Positions 57,072 to 64,000 of a stretch of DNA of 64,000 bases are shown one piece after another (the first letter of the stretch is position 1; every line of letters starts with the position of its first letter). Under the pieces are notes generated by a model that saw nothing but the letters and a program-made list of their open reading frames with translations, did not search any database and was not told the DNA's origin. The translations under genes were made by a program, and so were the position numbers. The stretch comes from Candidatus Binatia bacterium (GTDB taxonomy: Bacteria; Desulfobacterota; Binatia; UBA12015), in assembly GCA_036563615.1 (NCBI GenBank), contig DATCMB010000007.1, positions 88,499 to 152,498 on the forward strand, in the 5' to 3' direction.

Positions 57072-58490
57072 TCAGTATTCCTTCTGGATGCAGTAGAGCG
57101 AGACGTTGTTGCGATCGCAGAACTGCAGGAACTTCTCCGTCCACTCGGAGCTGGTGGCGGTGTTCCAACCGATCAAACCATACTCTCCGACGGACGTGTC
57201 ACTCGTCCAGTTGTTGCAATTCGTGAACTGCCGGTATCCCGCAGGAGAGCTGTCGGTCCAAACCTCTCGCAGCGGCACCTTGGCTCCCCACTCATCGGTG
57301 TCGATTGCATGGTTCAGGGTACCGCTGAGTAGCTCCGCGACGCTGCCCGCCACCACCTCGCCAGTCACCAGCTTGAACGGTCCGTCTGCCGGGAGCCGAT
57401 CCCTCGCGTCCGTATTGTCGTCACTGAGCCAGGCCACGTAGGTTCCGGGGAGCCCGCGCACCGTGGCCACCTGATTGCAGAACTCATCCGCACCGGCGAG
57501 TCCGCCGAGGTTCCCATTCGTGACCTTGCTCGTGACGAACACACACCGTCCGCCGACTGAAGAGTCGTCAGGAGAGCCGCAGCTCGGCGCGTTCTTCGTC
57601 GCCACCAAGCCCTTTCGAACGGCGCGAACGACGTGGTTTGCATCGCGCGGCTCCGCAATGACCTCGCCAGTCGTCAAGTCGACGAGCAGGTTCTTTTTCG
57701 GGTCCTGATCGCTCGTCGACGACCAGGTGGCTGCGCGGCTCCCGAGCAAGGGAGTCGGCCACATCCTGCCGTTCGCAATGAGACTCAGCAGCTCTTCGGC
57801 CGTCGGCAGTCGCCAATCGCAATAGTTTGCGAAGCATGCCCCCAGACCACCGTTCAAGTCGTTCAAGGCAACCGTGTATGCGGTTCCATCCGAAGTATAC
57901 GGCGGGCTGGTCGAGCCGATCGAAAAGGTGCCAGGCGCGGGTGACTGCATCCACTGCAGTCCGGTGGTGAGGTCCGTCGCGGTCCCGTCGCCGTTGTCTT
58001 CCCACGTACACCCGGTGCCGCCACAGGTGCTGTCACCGCTGCTCAGGGCATTCTTTACGGCGATCGTCTGAACCACGTGCGTTTGCCGCAAGGTGTTCAT
58101 GCCTCGGATTGGGTCTACGATCTTGGGCGTGTTCGGGTTCAAGCAGACTCCTACCGTGCCGACCTCGGAGCACACCGATCCCGCTGGACAATCATCATCC
58201 GTGCTACAAGTTTTCGCGTTTTCGGGATCTACCCGCCGCGCTTGCTTGACGATCTTGTCCGCGGCTTTCTCGTCGCACTTCCCTTCGGCGCTTTCGAGCG
58301 CTGCGGGGTCTTGCTTATTTGCAAACCTGACGAGCGCCGAACTGAGGCAATTGTTGTAGCCTTTCTGGACGTTTAGCGAGTCCCTGATCTGCTGCGCAGG
58401 AGTCGGTGGCTTCGGCGCCGCCGCGCTCCGGTCGCTCGTAAGTACGGCCAGTGCAATGATCATGGTCAGCGCCGCTCTAGAGTAGGTCAT
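57072..58490 (-). CDS. Exported Cys-rich protein with DUF1566 and DUF1554-like domains
   Basis: Protein of 472 residues starting at ATG 58490 after AAGGAG. A signal peptide (MIIALAVLTSDRSAAA) is followed by a Cys-rich part (CSTDDDCPAGSVC). A DUF1566/Lcl-like domain comes next (WEDNGDGTATDLTTGLQWMQ and NYCDWRLPTAEELLSLI, about residues 160-290). The C-terminal domain, like Leptospira DUF1554/endostatin-like domains, spans about residues 300-472 (CVFVTSKVTNGNLGG, CIQKEY end). Two sampled 60-nt stretches have about 55% GC against about 70% elsewhere, suggesting recent acquisition. It is probably surface-exposed. Confidence 0.75.
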   Translation of the reverse strand: MTYSRAALTMIIALAVLTSDRSAAAPKPPTPAQQIRDSLNVQKGYNNCLSSALVRFANKQDPAALESAEGKCDEKAADKIVKQARRVDPENAKTCSTDDDCPAGSVCSEVGTVGVCLNPNTPKIVDPIRGMNTLRQTHVVQTIAVKNALSSGDSTCGGTGCTWEDNGDGTATDLTTGLQWMQSPAPGTFSIGSTSPPYTSDGTAYTVALNDLNGGLGACFANYCDWRLPTAEELLSLIANGRMWPTPLLGSRAATWSSTSDQDPKKNLLVDLTTGEVIAEPRDANHVVRAVRKGLVATKNAPSCGSPDDSSVGGRCVFVTSKVTNGNLGGLAGADEFCNQVATVRGLPGTYVAWLSDDNTDARDRLPADGPFKLVTGEVVAGSVAELLSGTLNHAIDTDEWGAKVPLREVWTDSSPAGYRQFTNCNNWTSDTSVGEYGLIGWNTATSSEWTEKFLQFCDRNNVSLYCIQKEY

Positions 58491-58696
58491 CACTGCTCTC
58501 CTTTCGTCGGACACGGCTTGGAATCAGCCGCACCCTTCCGATCTCGCGCAAGCCGGTATCAACGTGCCCGTGGCGCCGACAATGATCGTAAATGACAAAG
58601 TGATGATTTTTTCTGTCAGGACGCGGCAATGCGGTGTCCACGTTACGGCTGCGCGGACGGCTCCAGCCGGACGACGACGCCGACATGTCGTCAGGG

Positions 58697-61318
58697 CTAA
58701 AAGCTCTGACTGATCTCCACCCCGAACGCCCGCGGCGCCTCGTAGTAGCGCGTCGCGCTACCCGTGAGGCGCGCCGACGCGACCGCGGCGGTGTAGTACG
58801 CGGTGTCCGTCAGGTTCTTCGCCCAGAACGCGATCCGGCTGCGGTCGTCGTTGAAGTCGTAGGCGAGGCGAAGGTCGACGACGACGTAGCCCGATTGCCG
58901 AAGCTGCTCGACCTCGGGGGCGAAGAAGAAGTTGCTGCTGGTGTACGAGACGTCGATGCGTGGCGTGAGCCAGCCGTCGAGCCACGACGGTCCGCCGAAC
59001 CTCGGGAGCTCGTACGTGTACTGCAGCGCCAGGTGCGTGGTCCACTCGGGGACGAAGGGCAGCGGCTGGCCGGCGCGGTTGATGGTGTCGCCGGTGATCA
59101 GGTTCTCGGCGTTCGCGAAGTCGATGAAGCGCGCGTGCGTGTATCCTGCCCCGCCGCTCAGAAGCAGGCCTGGCACCGGGCTCACGCGAAACTCGGTCTC
59201 GAAGCCGTAGGCCTTCGAGCGACCGGCGTTGGTGACCAACCCCAGCGTGGGGGTCACGCAGTCGGGGTCGCTGCCCGGAGGACACACGGACTCGTCCTGC
59301 ACGAGCTGGACCACCTGCTGGTCGGTCCGGTCGAGCAGGAACCAGGCGAAGTCGAGGCTCGCGCGGCCGCCGAAGCCGATCGTCTTCAAGCCCCACTCGT
59401 ACGAGTTCGCGAACTCCGGACCGAAGGTCTGGCTCTCGAGCTTCGAGCTGGTGCGTCCGCCGCCGTTGACGCCGCCGCCGATGAAGCCCCGCGCGTACGT
59501 GAAGTACGGCATCGCCCAGTCGAGGATGCCGGTCGCGTCGAGCCACTCACGCGGCGTCTTGAACGCGACGCTCGCCATCGGCGTCCAGGCGCCCGACGTG
59601 CGGCTGTTCGAGAACTCGCTCGGCACGGGATCGAGCGGGTGGAGCTCCTCGGGGATCGTCACGCGATGCGCGAGCGCCTTGCGCTCCTCGGTGTAGCGCA
59701 GGCCCGCCGTCAAGCTAAGGTAATCGGTCACGTCGGCCGTCGCCTGGCCGTAGAACGCCCAGTCGCGGTTGTCCACCCGGTTGGTCGTCTCGCTGATGCC
59801 GCCGTTCGCCTCGATCAGCGGGTTTCCAGGCAGGAAGCGCAGCGCGTAGACCTCGTCGATGTTCTCCCAGTAGAGGAACACGCCCGACACGAAGGACAGC
59901 CGGCCGTCCCAGGCGCGGCCGTTGAGCTGCAGCTCCTGCTGGATCTGCTCCTGGAAGGTCGGCGCGCCGTTGATGTTGCGCGGGTCGCCTCCGGCCGGCG
60001 CTCCGCCGGCGTATGCGATGACCAGGACGGGAAACTGCGTCGTGTCGAGGTCGGTCCGGCCGCGGACGATCTGCTCGCGCCAGGATCCGGTGTAGCGCAG
60101 ACTCAGGTCGAGCGGACCGACCTCACCGAGCCGCCAGTCGAGAACTCCCCAGAGGCCGGAGCTCTCGACGTCCGCGATCGGCGAGCCGACGTCGCTCTCG
60201 AAGCGGTACTTCCGCGACCGATCGCACGCCTCCCGGTAACCCGGCGGTAGGAACGCGTTGAACGGGTTGTTGGTCCGTCCGGTTCTCGGGTTGATCTCGG
60301 CGCTCTGCGGGATGAAGCGGCACTGCCCGCCGAGGCCCTTGTTGTGGTCGCGCGACCAGGTGCCCGTCAAGTTGAAAGTCAGATTCTCGTGCGGCTCGAA
60401 GCGGAGCGCGCCGTAAAAGACGAGCGCGTTGGTGTCCGAGTAGTCCTCCCCGGTCAGGACGTTGGTCGTGTAGCCCGCGTCGTTGAAGCTCGCGAAGGTC
60501 AGCCGGGAGTGCAGGCCATCGCCGAGCCAGCCGCGGCCGACCGGGAAGTTGAGCATCGTCCTGGTGTCGATCTCGCCGAAGCTCCCCGTGCGAACGTCGA
60601 CCGACGCTTCGGTCGCGCGTCGCGGCTTGATGGTCGCGACGTTGATCGCGCCGCCGACGGTGTTCTTGCCGTACAGCGTTCCCTGCGGGCCGCGCAGCAC
60701 CTCGATCTGCTGGAAGTCGACGACCTCGAGCAGGCTGCCGTAGCCTTGCGGCAGGTAGACGCCGTCGACGTAGGTCGCCACACCCTGGTCGAGATAAGCG
60801 AGCGGCAGCGCACCGACGCCGCGGATGAACGGCGAGACGTCCTGTCCAAAGCCCGAGCGCAGGAAGACGAGGTTCGGGACGAGGCCCTGCAGGTCGAGCG
60901 TCGTCTCGACCTGTGCCGCGCGCAGCTCGCCCTCCTCGAGAGCCGTGACGGAGAGCGGCGTCTCCTGCCGCAGCTCGTCGCGCCGGCGCGCCGTCACGAC
61001 GATTTCCTCGAGCAGCACCGCGGTCCGCGGCGTCAAATCCGCGCTCGCGGCGCCCTGCTTCGTCGCCACGGACAGCTGCGCCGCGGCGGTTTGCGGATCG
61101 ACCGGCTGCGCGACGTCGCCTGCGGTCGTCACCCCGACGGCGGTCAGCGACGTCGGAGTCGATGAAGATGAAGCGGTTGGCGCGGGGCTCGTCTGACGCG
61201 CAGCGTCCGTCGCGACGTCATCCGCCCACGCCGCCGTCGGACACGGACGAGCGACGAGGAGCAGGATCGCCGAGAGAAGTCGGACGATCGACCTGCGGCA
61301 AGGGCAGCGGACGCGCAA
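58697..61318 (-). CDS. TonB-dependent outer-membrane receptor
   Basis: Protein of 873 residues. A signal peptide (LLSAILLLVARPCPTAAWA) and a Ser/Thr-rich linker precede the plug domain, which starts at LLEEIVVTARRRDELRQETPLSVTAL (about residue 105) and includes VEVLRGPQGTLYGKNTVGGAINV-like sequence. A 22-strand barrel follows, ending in YYEAPRAFGVEISQSF with C-terminal Phe. It imports a substrate (siderophore, vitamin or other) using TonB/ExbBD, which are not in this window. The only in-frame start is TTG 61318, without a ribosome site, so the true start is uncertain. Confidence 0.92.
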   Translation of the reverse strand: MRVRCPCRRSIVRLLSAILLLVARPCPTAAWADDVATDAARQTSPAPTASSSSTPTSLTAVGVTTAGDVAQPVDPQTAAAQLSVATKQGAASADLTPRTAVLLEEIVVTARRRDELRQETPLSVTALEEGELRAAQVETTLDLQGLVPNLVFLRSGFGQDVSPFIRGVGALPLAYLDQGVATYVDGVYLPQGYGSLLEVVDFQQIEVLRGPQGTLYGKNTVGGAINVATIKPRRATEASVDVRTGSFGEIDTRTMLNFPVGRGWLGDGLHSRLTFASFNDAGYTTNVLTGEDYSDTNALVFYGALRFEPHENLTFNLTGTWSRDHNKGLGGQCRFIPQSAEINPRTGRTNNPFNAFLPPGYREACDRSRKYRFESDVGSPIADVESSGLWGVLDWRLGEVGPLDLSLRYTGSWREQIVRGRTDLDTTQFPVLVIAYAGGAPAGGDPRNINGAPTFQEQIQQELQLNGRAWDGRLSFVSGVFLYWENIDEVYALRFLPGNPLIEANGGISETTNRVDNRDWAFYGQATADVTDYLSLTAGLRYTEERKALAHRVTIPEELHPLDPVPSEFSNSRTSGAWTPMASVAFKTPREWLDATGILDWAMPYFTYARGFIGGGVNGGGRTSSKLESQTFGPEFANSYEWGLKTIGFGGRASLDFAWFLLDRTDQQVVQLVQDESVCPPGSDPDCVTPTLGLVTNAGRSKAYGFETEFRVSPVPGLLLSGGAGYTHARFIDFANAENLITGDTINRAGQPLPFVPEWTTHLALQYTYELPRFGGPSWLDGWLTPRIDVSYTSSNFFFAPEVEQLRQSGYVVVDLRLAYDFNDDRSRIAFWAKNLTDTAYYTAAVASARLTGSATRYYEAPRAFGVEISQSF

Positions 61319-61636
61319 CGGATGTCAGATGATCGGATTCCAGGACCTCCGGCGCTCACGCGTGCCGTCGGTGCGGGCCAGAGCGCCGCCCAGATCGCGG
61401 CGCCCGGCCGCGGTCTACAAAGGGTGGGCCCCGGCGTCAAGCGCCGTACGCGCGTGCGAGGTGTAGCCGCGGCAGACCGGCCTCGCGAGCAGATTCTGCC
61501 GCGTCCAGAAGTCGGCGACCCAGCGCCGTACGCGCCCCGACTGGATTCACCAGGGTCGTCGCATGGTCGCGACGCGCTCGTTTCGGCCTGACACACACAC
61601 CGGCTGTCGCGCTGCGGACCGCGGCGTGGCCTTCTC
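61319..61636. other. Intergenic region without a clear gene
   Basis: I see no supported gene in these 318 nt. A short minus-strand reading frame ending at 61437 contains GRRLLDAAESAREAGLPRL, which faintly resembles a GNAT motif A, but it has no start or other domain parts and runs antisense into the lipoprotein gene. It may be a remnant. Confidence 0.4.
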
Positions 61637-62263
61637 TCAGGAGATCGGCCGACGGATTCCCGAACTGCGGGTCGGTGTCGGCGGCGACGCCGTAGGCGCG
61701 GGGGTCAGCGTCGGCACCGTGGGTGGCGTCGCCATGGTCGGCTCCGGTGTCGGCGTTTCCACCGGGGTCGGGGCCGGTGTCGGCGGAAGAGGCGGCGCGG
61801 GATCGGGACCCACGCCGTCGCACTTGAAGTCGTCGAGGAGGTTCCCGTCCGCCTTCACCGGATAGCAGCGACGAGCGGCGCTATCACGCACGCCGGCGCA
61901 CGTCAGCTGCACGACGCACACGTAGTCGCCGATCGTCCCGTTGCCGTCGACGTCGTCGTCCGTCTCGAGGGAGCACACGTTGCACTGGTCGACCGGGGCG
62001 TTGCCGCAGAACAGCTCGATGTCGTTCTCGGGAACGACCCACTGTCCGCACGCGGCGTCGTTCGCTTCGCCGCAGCTCGCGCACACCGAGCCGTCGTCGC
62101 GATCCTCGCCGCAGCCCGACCCGGCGAGCAGGCACGCGAGCGCTCCGCCGGCGATCACGAACGGCGTTCGGCGCAGGGCATCGCGCCAGGAGCTGGTTCT
62201 CGTCGGGCTCACGAGACTCACGCGCCGCGGGGCACGTGGCGAGCCCCACGGCGCGTGACCCAT
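61637..62263 (-). CDS. Cys-rich lipoprotein with Pro/Thr-rich tail
   Basis: Protein of 208 residues. A hydrophobic segment FVIAGGALACLLAGSGC ends in a lipobox-like SGC (Cys about residue 51). The next about 90 residues contain ten Cys residues in pairs (CASCGEAND, CNVCSLETD, DYVCVVQLTC). An Asp-Gly calcium-like loop (DDDVDGNGTIGDYV) resembles a dockerin- or EF-hand-type repeat. The C-terminal about 45 residues are Pro/Thr/Ala-rich. The start is uncertain: ATG 62263 precedes an inverted repeat, and GTGs at 62221 or 62212 are alternatives. Probably surface-anchored, function unknown. Confidence 0.65.
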   Translation of the reverse strand: MGHAPWGSPRAPRRVSLVSPTRTSSWRDALRRTPFVIAGGALACLLAGSGCGEDRDDGSVCASCGEANDAACGQWVVPENDIELFCGNAPVDQCNVCSLETDDDVDGNGTIGDYVCVVQLTCAGVRDSAARRCYPVKADGNLLDDFKCDGVGPDPAPPLPPTPAPTPVETPTPEPTMATPPTVPTLTPAPTASPPTPTRSSGIRRPIS

Positions 62264-62300
62264 AGGAGAAGTCCGGCGAGGCTGTCAAGCAATTTCTTCT

Positions 62301-62324
62301 GCACGATCGCAATTGCGGCCGTGC
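62301..62324. repeat. 24-bp near-palindrome between lipoprotein and repeat-protein genes
   Basis: The outer arms are GCACG and CGTGC and the centre is GCAATTGC, with two mismatched positions on each side. It lies 12 nt after the repeat-protein stop and upstream of the lipoprotein gene. It could be a terminator or an operator. Confidence 0.45.
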
Positions 62325-62335
62325 GACGGTGGTAC

Positions 62336-63153
62336 TCAGTCGTCCTGGAAGAGCCCTCCGGCGACCCAGTCCTCCGTCGCCGCGGCGGATCGCGACGCAC
62401 CGCCGCTCACCGAGGAGGACTCCCCGCTCGCCTCGTTCCCTCGTCCGCCGCTGACGCTGGCGTACTTGCCCGTCGCGTAGTTCTGCAGTCCGCCGGAGAC
62501 CGACGAGCCGTCGCCGTGCGCCACGCTCTGCACACCACCCGAAACGGACGAATCACCGCCGAGGGCGATGTTCTCGACGCCGCCCGAGACCGAAGAATCA
62601 TCGCCATCGGCGGCGTTCGCCGCGCCGCCGGAGACGGTCGCGCCCCAGCCGCGCGTCACGTTGGAGCTGCCCGCGAGGATCGCGACTGCGGCCCCAGCGT
62701 TCGGTTGTTCTCCCCGGCGAGGATGGCGCTCGATGGCGCCATGGAGAAGTTGCCGTACCCCGCGACGATCGAGCCGTAGCTCGTGTACGTGTGCTCGTCG
62801 CCGATCACCAGGTTGTGCGAGCCCGTGCGCTGACGATCTCCGAGATCCTCCGCGCCGTTGTAGCCGATGATCACGTTGCCGAGCCCGTTCAGCGGAAAGT
62901 GCGTCCCGCCAGCCCCCGAGACGACCTGCAGGTTGGCGCCGGTGACGAGCACCGTCTTGCCGTCGGCGCTGATCTCGATCGGCAGAGCGACCTCCCTCCC
63001 CTTGCAGGCCGGCCGAAGCCGCAGGACGCCGTTCTTGGCCTTGCAGATCTGATCCGCCATCGCCGACGGGACGGCGGTCGTGATCGCCGACGCGGCGAAG
63101 ATCAGCCCGAGCGAGATTGCGAGTCGAGGGTGCGCGAGTCGAAACGTGCTCAT
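62336..63153 (-). pseudogene. Exported repeat protein (trimeric-autotransporter-head-like), interrupted by a frameshift
   Basis: The gene starts at ATG 63153 after GGAGGAG with a signal peptide (LIFAASAITTAVPSAMA). Residues 30-150 (GVLRLRPACKGREVALPIE, YGSIVAGYGNFSMAPSSAILAGENN) run into a different frame near 62700. There the homologous sequence continues (NAGAAVAILAGSSNVTRGW) into six 15-residue repeats of the type SSVSGGVENIALGGD, ending at 62336. The original frame stops at 62656. Repeats of this kind form left-handed beta-rolls in YadA-like heads, but no membrane anchor follows. Either a recent one-base loss, a sequencing error or programmed shifting explains the break. Confidence 0.65.
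62372..62641 (-). repeat. Six coding repeats of 45 bp
   Basis: Each unit encodes a 15-residue copy of (S/A)SVSGG followed by a variable N-x-A-x-G part: ATVSGGAANAADGDD, SSVSGGVENIALGGD, SSVSGGVQSVAHGDG, SSVSGGLQNYATGKY, ASVSGGRGNEASGES, SSVSGGASRSAAATE. The units are diverged in DNA sequence, so the array is not a very recent expansion. Confidence 0.8.
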
Positions 63154-63428
63154 CGTGTGCTCCTCCCTGGTCGAGACTGCTTCCGTGCCTTGTCGCGCGC
63201 GAGACGCGAGCGCTGGCTGTGTGCGGGCAAGGGGTGGGGTGGTGAGAGGGGTCAAGGGACCGCGGGGCGCTCATAGCGAGCGCGTCGGGCGGTAGGCAAC
63301 ACAGAAATTGCTCGCTCGCGCGCCCATGCGGACTTCGACGCGACGGTTGGCGGGGGCAATCTCGAAGACCTGCCGTCCGTGTTCGCCCCTGGCATTCGCA
63401 CTTTCTGACGCCAAATCGATATCTTGAC

Positions 63429-63816
63429 TTGTCACGGACGACGTTTCTAGGGGCGACCATCTACAGCAGGAGGGACCGCTGCGCGCCGGCGCGAACCCCA
63501 ACTACTGCTTGTGGGCGGTAGTGTGGTCGAACGACCTCGAGACGGCGCGGCTGCTGCTCAAGGCCGGCGCGCGTACGGAGCTACGCTTCGATGGCGAGAC
63601 GCCATTGCTCTACGCTGCGCGTCTCGGCCGAGAGGCTCTGATCCTCGAGCTTGTCGCCTGGAAGGCGAACGTTCGGGTCAAGGACGCAAAGGGCATACGC
63701 CGCTCGATCATGCGGCGAAGCGCCGGCTCGGCGACCGCGTCATCGCTGCGCTCGGCGGCACTGACGCTACGCCACGCCGCTCGACTAAGCGCCGCACGCA
63801 ATACAGCCCTAGCTAG
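63429..63816 (+). pseudogene. Ankyrin-repeat protein remnant with a frameshift
   Basis: Translated in one frame from 63429, the sequence gives LRAGANPNYCLWAVVWSND, then LETARLLLKAGARTELRFDG and ETPLLYAARLGREALILELV, clear ankyrin repeats, up to VRVKDAKG near 63690. The ankyrin consensus then continues in another frame (GHTPLDHAAKRRLGDRVIAAL) to a stop at 63816. Loss of one G in the AAAGGG run near 63690 would explain this. No start codon or first helix precedes it, so the 5' end is missing too. Cytosolic or exported origin cannot be told. Confidence 0.6.
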
Positions 63817-63860
63817 CACCGGATGGCACGCGCCGCCGCTCGACCTCGCCCAAAACGAAA

Positions 63861-63890
63861 GCGGGCGCGCGACCTTCGCCGCGCGCCCGC
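63861..63890. terminator. Perfect 11-bp hairpin before the right-edge thiolase
   Basis: GCGGGCGCGCG at 63861-63871 and CGCGCGCCCGC at 63880-63890 pair perfectly with an 8-nt loop. On the minus strand it begins 30 nt after the thiolase stop at 63921. No T-run follows. Confidence 0.55.
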
Positions 63891-63920
63891 CGTACATCAG
63901 TCAATCAGCAGCAGCTCAGC

Positions 63921-64000
63921 TCAGAACTGCGCCTTCCGGTACATCGTCACCACCGCAGCACCACCCAACCCCAGGTTGTGCTGCAGCGCGATCTTCGCGT
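63921..64000 (-). CDS. Thiolase family protein, C-terminal end (runs off the window)
   Basis: The minus-strand frame ending at the TGA at 63921-63923 reads KIALQHNLGLGGAAVVTMYRKAQF. This is the conserved thiolase C-terminus and parallels the left-edge thiolase (ALQHNVGLGGACVVTMYAKD). Only 26 codons are visible, so nothing more can be said about the enzyme. Confidence 0.85.
   Translation of the reverse strand, partial: AKIALQHNLGLGGAAVVTMYRKAQF

Noticed and set aside
61437..61823. A 128-residue minus-strand frame with a GNAT-like phrase
   Set aside because: Most of it is antisense-phase to the lipoprotein gene, with no ribosome site and no complete acetyltransferase motif.

Overview
This is a high-GC (about 70% by eye), gene-dense bacterial chromosome segment with no tRNA, rRNA, IS element or CRISPR array that I can see. 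The organism is Gram-negative: a TonB-dependent receptor, an outer-membrane beta-barrel, a complete-looking set of type IVa pilus motors and minor pilins, and lipoproteins are present. A Geobacter-like PilA, SCP-x-type thiolases, MaoC/acyl-CoA dehydrogenase/CaiB genes, and Cys-rich 'DDDCP' secreted proteins with Pro/Thr tails suggest an uncultured deltaproteobacterial lineage such as Binatota or Desulfobacterota. That assignment is inference.

Layout. (1) 0.2-6.7 kb: a thiolase faces a minus-strand operon (IclR regulator, CoA transferase, cyclase-family hydrolase, acyl-CoA dehydrogenase, MaoC dehydratase) for CoA-dependent breakdown of an organic acid. A second thiolase begins to appear at the right edge. 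(2) 6.8-9.0 kb: TPR protein, dodecin, metallo-beta-lactamase-fold hydrolase. (3) 9.2-34 kb: a type IV pilus region, almost all on the minus strand. It has one minor-pilin operon ending in pilY1 (fimT-pilV-pilW-pilX-pilY1-small protein). It also has a long run from pilA through four polytopic GT-C/PAP2-like membrane proteins and pilD to a second fimT-pilV-pilW-pilX set, and a motor block pilB, pilT, pilC. The motor block ends in an unusual regulator in which a PilS-like membrane/PAS sensor is joined directly to a PilR-like AAA+/Fis activator. A good sigma-54 promoter lies upstream of pilA, next to repeated TGCGTCAC half-sites. (4) 34-44 kb: SGNH hydrolase, aroE, phosphofructokinase, an outer-membrane barrel, two more GT-C proteins, and a MarR / YHS-domain / GNAT locus with two matching palindromes in the divergent promoter. 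(5) 44-54 kb: a secreted unknown, an enhancer-binding-type regulator lacking GAFTGA, a small membrane protein, pyruvate phosphate dikinase with a histone-like Lys/Ala tail, a GH39-like glycosidase, a serine hydrolase lipoprotein and a cupin. (6) 54-64 kb: accessory region with three broken genes (a truncated secreted protein, a repeat-rich surface protein with a frameshift, an ankyrin-repeat remnant), a PIMT-like methyltransferase, an AraC regulator, a lower-GC secreted DUF1566/DUF1554-type protein, a TonB receptor and a lipoprotein.

The pilus genes appear to form a regulated unit. The fused sensor-activator lies just upstream of pilA and probably drives its sigma-54 promoter. The sugar-transfer-like membrane proteins sit between pilA and pilD with short gaps or overlaps, which suggests a pilin-modification role. 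The alignment and secretin genes pilMNOPQ are not in this window.
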